Below are positions 1 to 8,821 of a stretch of DNA of 64,000 bases, one piece after another; position 1 is the stretch's first letter, and each line of letters starts with the position of its first letter. The DNA is taken from the NCBI GenBank assembly GCA_024233835.1, contig JACKPC010000001.1, forward strand, positions 744,001-808,000. The letters are read 5' to 3'. Made by a program: the position numbers and the translations under genes. A model generated the notes under the pieces. That model searched no databases and was not told the origin of the DNA. It saw nothing but the letters and a program-made list of their open reading frames with translations. The DNA is from Leptospiraceae bacterium. GTDB lineage: Bacteria; Spirochaetota; Leptospiria; Leptospirales; Leptospiraceae.

Positions 1-988
1 TCAGGGCAGGAACCTCAATCAAGGGCCCGATAACTGCCGCAAATGCTACACCCGAATTGATACCAAAAACAGCAATAGCCACGGCGATTCCCAATTCAAA
101 ATTATTGCCGGCGGCAGTAAAGGCTAAGGAAACACATTTTGCGTAATCAGTTCCGGCTTTCTTGGCCAAAAAGAAGGCACTAAAAAACATGATAGAAAAA
201 TAAAATAGTAAGGGAATTGCAATTCTGACTACATCCATAGGAATTTGTATTATTAAATTTCCCTTATAACTAAACATTACAATAATAGTAAATAAGAGAG
301 CGATTAATGTAATCGGACTAATTTTAGGAATGAATTTATCTTGATACCAGTCTTTTCCTTTCACCTTTATAAGTGTAAAACGCGAGATCATTCCTGCTAT
401 AAAGGGAATGCCCAGATAAATAAAAACACTTTCAGCAATTTGTCCGATGCTTATATTTACCTCGACACCTTTAATTCCAAAAATTGTGGGTAGATAAGTT
501 ACGAAAATATAAGCATAAACACTATAAAATAGAACCTGGAAAATGCTATTAAAGGCAACCAGTCCTGCAACATACTCATTGTCTCCTTTAGCTAAATCAT
601 TCCATACAATAACCATTGCAATACATCTGGCAATGCCTATCATAATTAATCCAATCATATAATCAGGTTTATCCTGTAAAAACAGGATAGCTAAAGCGAA
701 CATCAGTATAGGCCCGATTAACCAGTTTTGAATTAAAGATAATCCTAATATTTTTTTGTTTTCAAAGACTTTTCTTAGTTCTTCATATTTCACCTTAGCC
801 AGAGGAGGATACATCATTAAGATGAGTCCGATGGCTATTAGGAGGTTCGTTGAGCCTGTCTGAAACCGATTTAATAAAACAGGAGTCTTTGGAAAAAAAT
901 GACCGATACTGACTCCTAAAAACATAGCTAAAAAAATCCAAAGAGTGAGGTAGCGATCTAAAAACGAAAGTTGCTTTTCACTTTTCAT
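1..988 (-). CDS. acr3: Arsenite efflux permease, Acr3 family (3' end cut by window)
   Basis: Exports arsenite As(III) across the inner membrane using the proton motive force. About 329 residues are visible, rich in hydrophobic segments consistent with the ten membrane helices of the family. The stretch [15 protein letters not shown] holds the helix-4 cysteine conserved in Acr3 pumps, and [15 protein letters not shown] followed by [15 protein letters not shown] is the typical helix-9/10 region. Family members are about 350 residues, so only a short C-terminal tail should lie beyond base 1. The ATG at 988 sits inside the arsC stop region (ATGAAAAGTGA), so translation is probably coupled to arsC. 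Last gene seen of the arsR-arsM-arsC-acr3 unit. Confidence 0.93.
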   Translation of the reverse strand, partial: MKSEKQLSFLDRYLTLWIFLAMFLGVSIGHFFPKTPVLLNRFQTGSTNLLIAIGLILMMYPPLAKVKYEELRKVFENKKILGLSLIQNWLIGPILMFALAILFLQDKPDYMIGLIMIGIARCIAMVIVWNDLAKGDNEYVAGLVAFNSIFQVLFYSVYAYIFVTYLPTIFGIKGVEVNISIGQIAESVFIYLGIPFIAGMISRFTLIKVKGKDWYQDKFIPKISPITLIALLFTIIVMFSYKGNLIIQIPMDVVRIAIPLLFYFSIMFFSAFFLAKKAGTDYAKCVSLAFTAAGNNFELGIAVAIAVFGINSGVAFAAVIGPLIEVPAL

Positions 989-1403
989 TACTTACGTTCT
1001 CCATAATAAATTTTCTACAATATTCCTTGATTTCATCTCTTGTTTTTCGAAAAGCATCTGAAATAGCTTCTTCACTTCCGATTACTTTGGAAGGGTCTGA
1101 GAAGTTATAGTGAAAGCGTTTGGCTTTGGAGGAAAAATAGGGGCAGTTTTCTTTTGCATGATCACAGACGGTGATAATAAAATCAAACTCTATGTGGATA
1201 TATTCCTTTACGTTGTTTGACGTATGCCCCGATATATCAATACCTGCTTCTTTCATAAAGTAGATAGCTTTTGGGTTTACACCGTGTGTTTCGATTCCGG
1301 CGCTATAAACAGTAGCATTACCTCCGGCAAAATGACTTAGCCAGCCTTCAGCCATCTGGCTACGGCAACTATTCCCGGTACAGAGAACTAAAATATTTTT
1401 CAT
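978..1403 (-). CDS. arsC: Arsenate reductase, low-molecular-weight phosphatase fold (thioredoxin-coupled type)
   Basis: Reduces arsenate to arsenite, the substrate of the neighbouring Acr3 pump and ArsM. The N-terminal loop [16 protein letters not shown] is the CX5R phosphate-type binding loop with nucleophile Cys8 and Arg14. Cys80 and Cys87 in [14 protein letters not shown] match the cysteine pair that forms the shuttled disulfide in Staphylococcus/Bacillus ArsC. The length of 141 residues is normal for the family. A ribosome-binding site (AGAGGAA) lies just before the ATG and 14 bases separate it from the arsM stop; its own end overlaps the acr3 start by 11 bases. Confidence 0.95.
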   Translation of the reverse strand: MKNILVLCTGNSCRSQMAEGWLSHFAGGNATVYSAGIETHGVNPKAIYFMKEAGIDISGHTSNNVKEYIHIEFDFIITVCDHAKENCPYFSSKAKRFHYNFSDPSKVIGSEEAISDAFRKTRDEIKEYCRKFIMENVSNEK

Positions 1404-1417
1404 TTATATTCCTCTAT

Positions 1418-2257
1418 TTAGCAACAAGAAGATTTGGATCCACAACAAGTTTTTTCTACCAGTTTTTCTGCATATACTGTTATACTTTGGATCTCTGCTT
1501 TCGAATTCTTAAACTGCTCTAATTCCTCTGCATTCAGATATTGTTCTAAAATATCATCCGGAATCATCAGGGTTCTCTCTTTTTTGATTTCAATATTGCT
1601 AAACCCGGCACTGTTTATGAAACCCAGATATTCACTTTTTTGAATGGCCGAAGAAACACAGCCTGCATACATCTCTGCATGTTTTTTTATTTTTTCAGGA
1701 AGAACACCAATCAGAACTATATCAGAAACACAAAAATGACCTCCTTTTTTAATTACCCTATATATTTCTGAGAATGCTTTTGCTTTATCGGGAACGAGAT
1801 TCAGCACACAATTACTCACAACTACATCGGCAACATCGGAAGTGCAGGGAATCTTTTCGATCTCTCCGAGTCTAAATTCTACGTTATTAAATCCAAGTCT
1901 ATCGTTATTGAGTCTTGCCTTTTCGATCATGGCGTCGGTCATATCAATTCCAATTACTTTTCCTTTTTCTCCGATGATAGAACGAACCACAAAAGCATCA
2001 TTTCCCGCACCCGAACCAAGGTCAATTACCACATCTCCTGTCTTGATGTTCGCAAATTGAGTAGGTATTCCGCAGCCAAGACCCAGATCTGCGTCCTTAT
2101 CGTATCCTTCCAACTGGGAATAATCCTCGCTAAATATAGAATAGTTCGAAGAACGACTGCAACAAGCGGATTCTTGTCCATTTTTTTCATTAGATTGGGT
2201 AGCAATTTGTGCATATTTTTCTTTTACGACTTCTTTGATTTGTTCAGCAGTTTCCAT
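1418..2257 (-). CDS. arsM: Arsenite S-adenosylmethionine methyltransferase
   Basis: Methylates trivalent arsenic with SAM as donor. The SAM-binding motif VIDLGSGAGNDAF is at residues 78-89, followed by GIDMTD (103-108). The three cysteines that coordinate As(III) in ArsM are all present: Cys62 (GLGCG), Cys150 (SNCVLNL) and Cys200 (AGCVSSA). Extra cysteine pairs occur at 32-33 (ACC) and in the C-terminal tail TCCGSKSSCC, which is unusual in density and could bind As(III). A good Shine-Dalgarno (AAGGAG) precedes the ATG. It lies 13 bases after arsR, so it is the second gene of the operon. Confidence 0.94.
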   Translation of the reverse strand: METAEQIKEVVKEKYAQIATQSNEKNGQESACCSRSSNYSIFSEDYSQLEGYDKDADLGLGCGIPTQFANIKTGDVVIDLGSGAGNDAFVVRSIIGEKGKVIGIDMTDAMIEKARLNNDRLGFNNVEFRLGEIEKIPCTSDVADVVVSNCVLNLVPDKAKAFSEIYRVIKKGGHFCVSDIVLIGVLPEKIKKHAEMYAGCVSSAIQKSEYLGFINSAGFSNIEIKKERTLMIPDDILEQYLNAEELEQFKNSKAEIQSITVYAEKLVEKTCCGSKSSCC

Positions 2258-2270
2258 AATAATTATCTCC

Positions 2271-2618
2271 TTATTTACAACAGGCCGATTTAGAATTTTT
2301 TCTATGCTTCCTTAAATCTTTCATAAGAAGAGTGATGGAATCATAAAATTCATCTAAGATTTTCCAATTGATACAATAGCAGGATCTAAGCCCTTCCACT
2401 TCTCCCTGAATAAGTCCGGCATTCTTTAATTCTTTTAGATGCTGAGACACAGTGGATTGTGCGAGGGGAAGAACTTCGACGATCTCACCGCAAATGCATT
2501 CTTTCTTCTCTGCAATAGTTTGGAGAATTGCAATCCTTGCAGGATGAGAAATCGCTTTTGCAAGTTCTGATAGAATCTGAATATTTTTATCAAATTCATG
2601 TTTCTTATTTACAGCCAT
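2271..2618 (-). CDS. arsR: ArsR/SmtB-family arsenic-responsive repressor
   Basis: Winged-helix repressor expected to release operator DNA on binding As(III). From the ATG at 2618 the protein is 115 residues, beginning [11 protein letters not shown]. The recognition helix region reads [19 protein letters not shown], and ECICGEI supplies the Cys-x-Cys pair at the alpha-3 position where many ArsR proteins bind arsenite; further cysteines are in SCYC and in the tail SACCK. An in-frame TTG at 2654 would add 12 residues, but the promoter and operator overlap that stretch, so the ATG at 2618 is preferred. There is no Shine-Dalgarno ahead of it, consistent with a leaderless message. Confidence 0.92.
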   Translation of the reverse strand: MAVNKKHEFDKNIQILSELAKAISHPARIAILQTIAEKKECICGEIVEVLPLAQSTVSQHLKELKNAGLIQGEVEGLRSCYCINWKILDEFYDSITLLMKDLRKHRKNSKSACCK

Positions 2619-2648
2619 ACGTATATCGTAAATATACGATATACGTAT
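2617..2648. promoter_or_regulatory. Perfect 14-bp inverted repeat, probable ArsR operator
   Basis: The two arms (2617-2630 and 2635-2648, core ACGTATATCGTA / TACGATATACGT) are perfect inverted repeats around a 4-base AATA spacer. They cover the -10 element and the arsR start codon, where autorepressing ArsR proteins bind. The match to ArsR is inferred from position and symmetry. Confidence 0.8.
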
Positions 2649-2654
2649 TGTCAA
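2625..2654 (-). promoter_or_regulatory. Predicted sigma-70 promoter of the ars operon
   Basis: On the minus strand a consensus -35 TTGACA (2649-2654) is followed after 18 bases by TACGAT (2625-2630). Only six bases separate the -10 from the arsR ATG at 2618, so transcription should begin at or very near the start codon. Confidence 0.65.
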
Positions 2655-2806
2655 CCTTTTTTACAAACCAGGTCAACTGTTTTACTTACTCTACCATTCT
2701 TAGATATTACAGAAGTTGTAATAAACTAATGATAATATTATTTTTACATATCCATCTAGGCATTTTATTCGGCTACTCTACAGTTTGAGTAAAAAATAAG
2801 TAGACA

Positions 2807-2822
2807 ATACCCCCCTGGGTAT
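2807..2822. promoter_or_regulatory. CsoR/CstR-type palindrome upstream of the CoA-disulfide reductase gene
   Basis: ATACCC (2807-2812), CCCT, GGGTAT (2817-2822) forms a perfect 6-bp inverted repeat with a G/C-rich core, the form of site bound by CsoR-family repressors (copper CsoR, persulfide-sensing CstR). It lies 38 bases before the ATG of a rhodanese-containing CoA reductase, a classic CstR-regulated gene type. No csoR/cstR gene is in the window. Confidence 0.5.
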
Positions 2823-2860
2823 GTTAGTGGTTTTCACAGAAACTATAAGGAGTTTTAAAT

Positions 2861-4516
2861 ATGACCGGAACGAAAAAGCAGATTGTAATTGTTGGTGGAG
2901 TAGCGGGGGGAGCAACCGCAGCGGCGAGGGCGAGGCGTGTGGACGAAAATGCAGAAATTACGATCATAGAAAGAGGGAAATATGTATCTTTTGCGAACTG
3001 TGGCCTTCCCTATTACATTTCCGGTGATATTAAGCAAAGAGAGGATTTAATCCTTCAGAGTCCGGAAAGTTTTTATGAGCGCTACCGGATCCGGGTTCTC
3101 CTCGAGAGTTCGGCAGTCATGATAGATAGAAAAGAACGAATTCTAAAAGTCAGCCGGGAAGGAAAAATTGAAGATTTTCCTTATGATAAGCTCATTCTTT
3201 CTCAGGGAGCCTCTCCATTAAACCCCAACATCGAAGGACTTCCGGCTAAAAACACTTTCACTTTGCGGGAAATCCCGGATATGGATACTATCGATACCTT
3301 CATTAAACAATCCCATCCTAAAAACGCCGTAGTCATTGGGGGTGGGTTTATCGGTATCGAAATGGCAGAGGCCCTGCATAATCGCGGTTTAGAGGTGAAA
3401 CTGGTAGAAAAAGCCCATCATGTAATGCCAAACTTTGATATAGAGTTCGGAGAAGCTATTCGTAGAGAAATGGAAGCGGAAGGAGTTCAGGTCTTTCCCC
3501 GAGATGGAGTCAAAAAAATTGACCCCAAGGCAAAAGAAGTGTACTTAGAAAGCGGTCATACCTTATCGGCTGATATGGTCATTGTTTCAATAGGGGTTCG
3601 ACCGGAGCTGGAATTGGCGAAAAGTGCCGGTCTGAGCATAGGAAAAACCGGTGGAGTATTAGTGAATAACCTGATGCAATCTTCTGACCCGGACATCTAT
3701 GTAGTGGGAGATATGGCAGAAATCAGTCACAGGATTATGGGTAGAAAAGTGAGAATTCCCCTCGCAGGCCCTGCCAATCGCCAGGGAAGGATTGCAGGTT
3801 CCAATGCCGCCGGAGACACCAAAGTGTACCATGGAGCTAACGGTTCCGCCATCGTAAAGATTTTTACCAAAGCTGCCGGGATTACCGGTTTCACAGAAAA
3901 AGCCGCCAAAGAAGCCGGGCTGGATATCGGAACGGTGACAGTCCATCCCAAAAACCATGCAGGGTATTACCCGGGTTCCAGCCAGATTTCATTAAAGCTC
4001 GTTTATCTAAAAGGAAATGGAAGGGTACTCGGAGTCCAGGTTTTTGGAGAGGAAGGTGTGGATAAGCGGGTGGATGTGATTGCAACCGCCATACACGGAG
4101 GTTTGACCGTAGAGGATCTGGAAGAATTAGACTTAAGCTACGCTCCTCCTTTTTCATCGGCAAACGATCCGGTTAATATGGCTTCTTTTGTAGCTTCCAA
4201 TAGTTTGAATGGTTTTAGTCCTTCTATTAGCGTGAATGAATTTATTGAAAAATGGAACACGGAAAAAGATTTTTTAATTCTGGACGTACGAAACCCCGAA
4301 GAATACGAAAGAGGACATATCCCGGGTGCTATAAATATTCCTTTGCCGGATTTACGGGAAAGGATCTCTGAATTACCAATAGAAAAGGAAATTCTTGTGC
4401 ATTGCCAGGTGGGTTTTCGGGCGCATTTAGCTGTAAGAATTTTAATGCAAAAGGGTTTCCACAGAGTAAGTAATATTTCGGGAGGCTATAAAAGTATGGA
4501 ACTATTAGAAATATGA
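2861..4516 (+). CDS. CoA-disulfide/CoA-persulfide reductase with C-terminal rhodanese domain (CoADR-RHD)
   Basis: Flavoprotein of the pyridine nucleotide-disulfide oxidoreductase class that reduces CoA disulfide or CoA persulfide with NAD(P)H. The FAD-binding motif VIVGGVAGGATAAA starts at residue 9, the single redox cysteine is Cys47 in SFANCGLPYY, and a second dinucleotide-binding motif VVIGGGFIGIEMAE is near residue 157. The last ~100 residues form a rhodanese domain with active Cys515 in VHCQVGFRA. At 551 residues it matches Bacillus anthracis-type CoADR-RHD. An AAGGAG Shine-Dalgarno is at 2847-2852. The upstream CsoR/CstR-like palindrome suggests induction by reactive sulfur species. Its stop overlaps the next start (ATGA). 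Confidence 0.92.
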   Translation: MTGTKKQIVIVGGVAGGATAAARARRVDENAEITIIERGKYVSFANCGLPYYISGDIKQREDLILQSPESFYERYRIRVLLESSAVMIDRKERILKVSREGKIEDFPYDKLILSQGASPLNPNIEGLPAKNTFTLREIPDMDTIDTFIKQSHPKNAVVIGGGFIGIEMAEALHNRGLEVKLVEKAHHVMPNFDIEFGEAIRREMEAEGVQVFPRDGVKKIDPKAKEVYLESGHTLSADMVIVSIGVRPELELAKSAGLSIGKTGGVLVNNLMQSSDPDIYVVGDMAEISHRIMGRKVRIPLAGPANRQGRIAGSNAAGDTKVYHGANGSAIVKIFTKAAGITGFTEKAAKEAGLDIGTVTVHPKNHAGYYPGSSQISLKLVYLKGNGRVLGVQVFGEEGVDKRVDVIATAIHGGLTVEDLEELDLSYAPPFSSANDPVNMASFVASNSLNGFSPSISVNEFIEKWNTEKDFLILDVRNPEEYERGHIPGAINIPLPDLRERISELPIEKEILVHCQVGFRAHLAVRILMQKGFHRVSNISGGYKSMELLEI

Positions 4517-5394
4517 AATTTGCGATTATTGGTGATATTCATGGTTACTGGAACAGTCAGGATCTGAGATACTTCAATGATTCTGATTATGATTTCCTCC
4601 TCTTTACGGGGGATTTGCCAACCTACTTTTCAGGACCTTCTTTAATTCCGAAGCGATTATCCGGACTTAAAAAAAAAGCCTACCTGATCCCCGGTAACCA
4701 TGATTCCAGTAATCTATTTCAACTTACAGGAGAACTTTTCCAAAACAAGTTTCTGATTCAAAAAGGTTTTCTCGGTCAGGAAAAAAGGCTCGCAAAATTC
4801 AAGAAAGACATAGCGCCTGTAGAACTCTGTTATTATACCTACCGGCAGGAAGAAGATTATGCCCTTCTTTTCTGCCGTCCCTTTTCCATGGGAGGACCTT
4901 TTCTGTCTTTTCAACCTTTTCTTTCTAAATATTGCAGTGTAAACGACTTTGAGGATTCTATCGCACTCTTAGCTTCGATAGTCGACGAAATTGAAGAGGA
5001 AAAGCTTCTGGTGATTTCCCATAACGGACCTACCGGCCTCGGAGATAGAAGAGAGGATATCTGGGGAAAAGATTTTGATCCGAGGGGGGGAGACTGGGGA
5101 GATAAGGATTTAGAAGAACTCATCTCTTACTGCAAAAAAAAGAAGAAGCGTGTAGAACTGGTACTGGCCGGACACATGCACTATTCAGAAACGAAAAGAA
5201 CAAATTTTATCGAAAAAGACTCAACTCTTTATCTCAACTCGGCCCGTGTTCCCCGTATATTTAAAAAAGGCAAGCAGATGGTACACAGGCATATACGGGT
5301 TGAATTTGTCGAGGCCGGACCTGAGATCTCTACGGTAGATGTTTACCAGAATGAAGAACAGGTGGAAAAACTCAAACCCCTTTTAATAAGCTGA
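4513..5394 (+). CDS. Calcineurin-type metallophosphoesterase
   Basis: Hydrolase of the binuclear-metal phosphoesterase fold. All metal-binding motifs are in order: GDIHG (residues 7-11), FTGDL, GNHD, SHNG near residue 173 and AGHMH near residue 224. No signal peptide, so cytosolic. The start overlaps the stop of the CoA reductase gene by four bases, implying cotranscription. The substrate cannot be read from the sequence. Its 3' end overlaps the convergent SUMF1-fold gene by 12 bases. Confidence 0.85.
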   Translation: MKFAIIGDIHGYWNSQDLRYFNDSDYDFLLFTGDLPTYFSGPSLIPKRLSGLKKKAYLIPGNHDSSNLFQLTGELFQNKFLIQKGFLGQEKRLAKFKKDIAPVELCYYTYRQEEDYALLFCRPFSMGGPFLSFQPFLSKYCSVNDFEDSIALLASIVDEIEEEKLLVISHNGPTGLGDRREDIWGKDFDPRGGDWGDKDLEELISYCKKKKKRVELVLAGHMHYSETKRTNFIEKDSTLYLNSARVPRIFKKGKQMVHRHIRVEFVEAGPEISTVDVYQNEEQVEKLKPLLIS

Positions 5395-6642
5395 ATCGTA
5401 ATCAACCACAAGACGAAATCCTGCTTTTCTGTCTTCTTTCAGGTTGGGAATTCCTCCATAATCTCGAAAAAAAGTACTGACTTCTCGTTTCGAGCTGGTA
5501 AAGGATCCACCGCGTATTACCCTGTACTGTTGACCGAAAGCCCTGTGTTTTAAATAATGGCCTTTATAAGGTTTATACCAGCTACTGGTCCATTCAGCCA
5601 CATTACCACACATCCCCATTAAACCATACGGACTCTTTCCTGCTGTCGAAAGTTCGTAAACCGAGACCGTTTCAAAAAGCTTACTTTCCCTGGAATTGCA
5701 AAGACCGGCATCAAATGTATTTCCAAAGGGGTAGCGAAGAGCATCTACTTTAAAGGTACTGGTTTCATCTCGATTCAGAGTTTTTGTGAAACCCGGGCCT
5801 CTTGCAGCCTTTTCCCACTCTAATTCAGTAGGAATCCTCTTACCTGACCACTGTGCATAGGCTTCTACTTCCCTATAACTCAGGTGATTTACCGGATGAT
5901 GAGCCTTACCCGCAGGATACATACCCTTTTTCCAATGAACAGGTGCTGGAAAATTTGTAGAGTTAATGAACTTTAAATACTCTCCATTGGTTACTTCGTA
6001 TTTATCCATATAGAAAGAGGGTAAATCAGCCAGATTACTTTCATCAGGGTTATTGTAAAAGGGATTATAAGCATCATTTTCGGAGTCAATCCCCTGTCCG
6101 TAAAGAAAGGTACCAGCCGGTATCAGGATCATCTCCTTTCCATCAATTTTATGTCGTATGATACCTTTCCCGTGATTTTGAGTATCTTTATAAAAACTGG
6201 AAGGTTCTAAATAAGAAGGAATTTCTTTATAAGAAGCAACATACAGGTTTGTAGTAATTCTCTTATGGTTTTTACCGGGTAAGGGTGTATAATCTCCGGA
6301 TAAAACAAGGTATATCCTTTCCTTATTCAGACTGGGAGGAAGATATTCAAAGTTTAAATCCTGTAAATTAAACTCTCCTACTTTTTTATTTGTTTTTTTC
6401 TCGAATAAGAAAAAGGTTTTTTGAGTCATAAACTGCTGTCTCAAATCCTCTTCACTGGAGTATTTCCACTGCTTACCTTTATGAATACGTATCCGGAGTG
6501 TCCCCTTGGCTTTATATACGGAATGGATTTCACCTTTCCAGTTTAAGATTTTCTTGGTTTCCGGCTCATCTTCACTATAGAGAAAAATGGGAAGAAATAG
6601 GAATAATGCAATCAGGACTTTCATTGATTTTAATCTCGACAA
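5383..6642 (-). CDS. Secreted protein with C-terminal SUMF1/formylglycine-generating-enzyme-like domain
   Basis: Residues 7-23 form a signal peptide (KVLIALFLFLPIFLYS), so the protein is exported. Residues ~175-415 carry the SUMF1 (C-type-lectin-like) fold: the opening MILIPAGTFLYGQG, a central PVNHLSYREVEAYAQWSGKRIPTE (read here as two adjoining motifs PVNHLSYREVEAYA and QWSGKRIPTE), then GLMGMCGNVAEW, RVIRGGSF and KAGFRLV. The N-terminal ~170 residues are not recognised. No sulfatase gene is nearby and the copper-binding cysteine pair of true FGE is not evident, so a structural or ligand-binding role is as likely as formylglycine formation. The TTG at 6642 is chosen because AAAGGA lies four bases ahead; ATG 6624 is the alternative. 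Confidence 0.85.
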   Translation of the reverse strand: MSRLKSMKVLIALFLFLPIFLYSEDEPETKKILNWKGEIHSVYKAKGTLRIRIHKGKQWKYSSEEDLRQQFMTQKTFFLFEKKTNKKVGEFNLQDLNFEYLPPSLNKERIYLVLSGDYTPLPGKNHKRITTNLYVASYKEIPSYLEPSSFYKDTQNHGKGIIRHKIDGKEMILIPAGTFLYGQGIDSENDAYNPFYNNPDESNLADLPSFYMDKYEVTNGEYLKFINSTNFPAPVHWKKGMYPAGKAHHPVNHLSYREVEAYAQWSGKRIPTELEWEKAARGPGFTKTLNRDETSTFKVDALRYPFGNTFDAGLCNSRESKLFETVSVYELSTAGKSPYGLMGMCGNVAEWTSSWYKPYKGHYLKHRAFGQQYRVIRGGSFTSSKREVSTFFRDYGGIPNLKEDRKAGFRLVVDYDSAY

Positions 6643-6720
6643 AAAGTCCTTTCATATTTACTAATTCAGTCGATGGGCTGGTTTAAAACGAAAAGCCGGG
6701 AGAACCCACGACGAAGCATC

Positions 6721-7210
6721 TTAGTGCATTCGGCTTTTTTTAAAAAACCTCTCCAGATAAGCTTCCGGAAGTTCGGTCATTTCTGATATAAAATCGAGAG
6801 TGGACCCTGCACGCTTCATTTTGATCGCTGTCCTGAGGGCTTTTTTATGCTCGGCTCTTTCTGCGCGTTTTCGCTCTTTCTCAATTTGTTTCTGAGACAG
6901 AAGGCGTTCCTGTTCTCTGCCCTCCTGGATACTGGCTTCCCTTATTTTCTCCCGGATTCCGAATTCTTCTGCGAGTTCCCAGACTCTTTCTTCTATGGCA
7001 GTCATACTCTTTCCCATCTCCTTTAGTATAAACTCTACTTCTTCTCTGTAAAGCAAAAAACTATCCTTCAAGTTCTCTCCGAAGCCTTTTTCTATGGCTT
7101 CACGGATTATATCTTCTCTCTGTTTCTACCTTTGCGAACCTTGAGAAAAACGATATGGCTCTTTTCTTAAATACTTCATCAAAGGTTTTTTGGAGTTTTC
7201 GTTTGTTCAT
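6721..7210 (-). pseudogene. Decayed Rpn/PD-(D/E)XK-type transposase-like gene
   Basis: The 5' piece starts at ATG 7210 (MNKRKLQKTFDEVFKKRA) and stops near 7110; the remainder continues in another frame (REDIIREAIEKGFGENLKDS onward) to the stop at 6721. The 3' part, with a long charged helix rich in Glu/Arg/Lys and an end resembling AIKMKRAGSTLDFISEMTEL, looks like the C-terminal tail of Rpn-family (recombination-promoting nuclease) proteins, which end with a helical region of this kind. The nuclease core (about 200 residues) is missing. An internal deletion plus frameshift is the simplest reading. Family assignment rests on the tail alone. Confidence 0.55.
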
Positions 7211-7536
7211 GTGACCCTCTACTATAAAGGGTTTGAAAATGCACAAAAGGAACAAAAATTTTCTATAGAACGGAAACCGAAACTGGACTTTTGGGATAAT
7301 TTTTGAAACTTTTCCCTGGTTACTACACTTCGGAGTCTCTGACCCTTTCCATGACCAGGAACTTAATAGGCTTATCTATTAAAGAAAAGCAAGCTGCAAG
7401 AGCCTGTAGCTTCATTTTCAGACAGACTCTTATGCCGTGGATTCAGGAAAGGGGGAATCACTCATGAAGTTCTATAACTTCTGAGAAATAAAGGGTCTGA
7501 TTAGTGGATAGTGCGAATTTATGCTAATCAAACTTT
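7211..7536. other. Gene-free stretch
   Basis: No convincing coding frame. It lies upstream of the decayed Rpn-like gene and downstream of the acidic protein gene. A weak hairpin (AAGCTGCA ... TGTAGCTT, around 7390-7412) is the only structure noticed; it has no U-tract. The stretch may be the eroded flank of the lost gene. Confidence 0.4.
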
Positions 7537-8124
7537 TTAGCCGATTTTATAGTCTTCTACTTCGGCATACAGGTAGGTCTCAAAGTCATCTTCCTCATCC
7601 CAGAAAAGAATTCGTAAGAATGTATCACCTGATTTAGCTGCATAATCAACATATTCCAAATCACCTTCTTCATCTTCTTCGGTACTGAAGTATTCCAGCT
7701 CATCATCATCTTCCAGCTTGAATTCCTGATCTTTGACTTTGATGGACTTTTTGTATTCATCCTCATCATCCAAAAATTCGTCTTCTTCCTTGATGACATC
7801 CCACTCGACACCTAAATAACAGCACCATTCCTTATCCTCGAGGACTTCTTCTAAGAAAAAAGATTTCTCTGAAGCAGAGAATAGGTAGATTTCTCTGTCT
7901 TCATCGATTTCTAGAATATCTTCAATTTTTCCACTAACTTTTGCATTCAGCTTTAAGGCTTTTTGCATGGAAGCCGGTATTTCGATAGAGATTTTCGCTC
8001 CTATCTTAATTTCTCCACCTTCCGAGTCTTTTTCAGAACCCTTCTTCTTTTTCTTTACTTCTTCAGTTGGTTTCTTCTTTTTTGCTTCCGCATCGCTTTT
8101 CTTCTTCTTATCTTCATCTTTCAT
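7537..8124 (-). CDS. Hypothetical highly charged cytosolic protein
   Basis: 195 residues, no signal peptide. Residues 1-32 are a lysine tract (KKKK blocks, net positive), while residues ~95-195 are extremely acidic with Asp/Glu runs and many aromatic residues (EEVLEDKEWCCYLG, GDTFLRILFWDEEDD). The two halves have opposite charge, so self-association or binding to basic partners is possible. No family recognised. The poly-charged tracts make it hard to assign by similarity, but the long open frame and ATG start support a real gene. Confidence 0.7.
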   Translation of the reverse strand: MKDEDKKKKSDAEAKKKKPTEEVKKKKKGSEKDSEGGEIKIGAKISIEIPASMQKALKLNAKVSGKIEDILEIDEDREIYLFSASEKSFFLEEVLEDKEWCCYLGVEWDVIKEEDEFLDDEDEYKKSIKVKDQEFKLEDDDELEYFSTEEDEEGDLEYVDYAAKSGDTFLRILFWDEEDDFETYLYAEVEDYKIG

Positions 8125-8230
8125 ACATCACCTCATATTTTTTTCGCTTTGTCTTATAATCGAAAGTAGATATATGTAAAGATTTTTTTTGATTTTTAGC
8201 AATAAAGTGGTTATGAAAGGAGGCTTCTAC

Positions 8231-8821
8231 TTATTGAAACTTCATTTTTCGAAGTTGTTGTAGCTCTACAGATAAAGATTTATTATAGTATTCAAGGGCT
8301 TTATCAGCATCTCCGCTTTTTTCATAAGCCGTTCCCAGAAGGTCATAACATGTAGCAACTGTAGAACTATATTCTCCCAATTTTTTCTTCCGAATTTCCA
8401 GGGACTTATGAAACATTTCTATAGCTTTTTTATAATTTCTCAAACGGTAGTAAACCTTACCGAGGCTTCGATAGTCAGCTGCTAAATACATAGAATCGGG
8501 TTTTCTATTCTTTATATTCAGATTATAGGACTTCATGAAGTACAAAAGAGCATTTTCATAGTCACGGCTAATGTAGTAAGCTTTTCCGGCGTATGTAAAA
8601 AAAATGGACATTTTACTATGGCTATTCCCGTATTCCTTTTCAGCTAAGGAAATTAATTTCAGAGCTGTCTCTGTAGCATTTTTCTTGCTTCTTTTTTTAT
8701 ACTCCCGTATAAATTTTTTCTTTAAGCTAAGAATCTCTTTTTTTTGTTTAGCACCTGCTTCCAATCCAAACTGAAGTGCAAAAAATAGAATACATAAATT
8801 ATAGAAAATAAATTTTATCAT
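8231..8821 (-). CDS. Secreted tetratricopeptide-repeat protein
   Basis: A signal peptide (residues 1-24, FIFYNLCILFFALQFGLEAGA) is followed by a basic segment and then TPR-type helix pairs between ~45 and 190, e.g. AADYRSLGKVYYRLRNYKKA, ATCYDLLGTAYEKSGDADKA and ALEYYNKSL, each with the W/L-G-Y-A-P-like spacing. Probably a periplasmic scaffold for protein-protein contacts. The ATG overlaps the stop of the upstream SDR gene (ATGA at 8818-8821), so the two are cotranscribed. Confidence 0.8.
   Translation of the reverse strand: MIKFIFYNLCILFFALQFGLEAGAKQKKEILSLKKKFIREYKKRSKKNATETALKLISLAEKEYGNSHSKMSIFFTYAGKAYYISRDYENALLYFMKSYNLNIKNRKPDSMYLAADYRSLGKVYYRLRNYKKAIEMFHKSLEIRKKKLGEYSSTVATCYDLLGTAYEKSGDADKALEYYNKSLSVELQQLRKMKFQ

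Noticed and set aside
5383..6642. True formylglycine-generating enzyme
   Set aside because: No sulfatase nearby and no clear copper cysteine pair; only the fold is supported.
7390..7412. Hairpin as a terminator
   Set aside because: It has a mismatch, no U-tract and no gene ending next to it.
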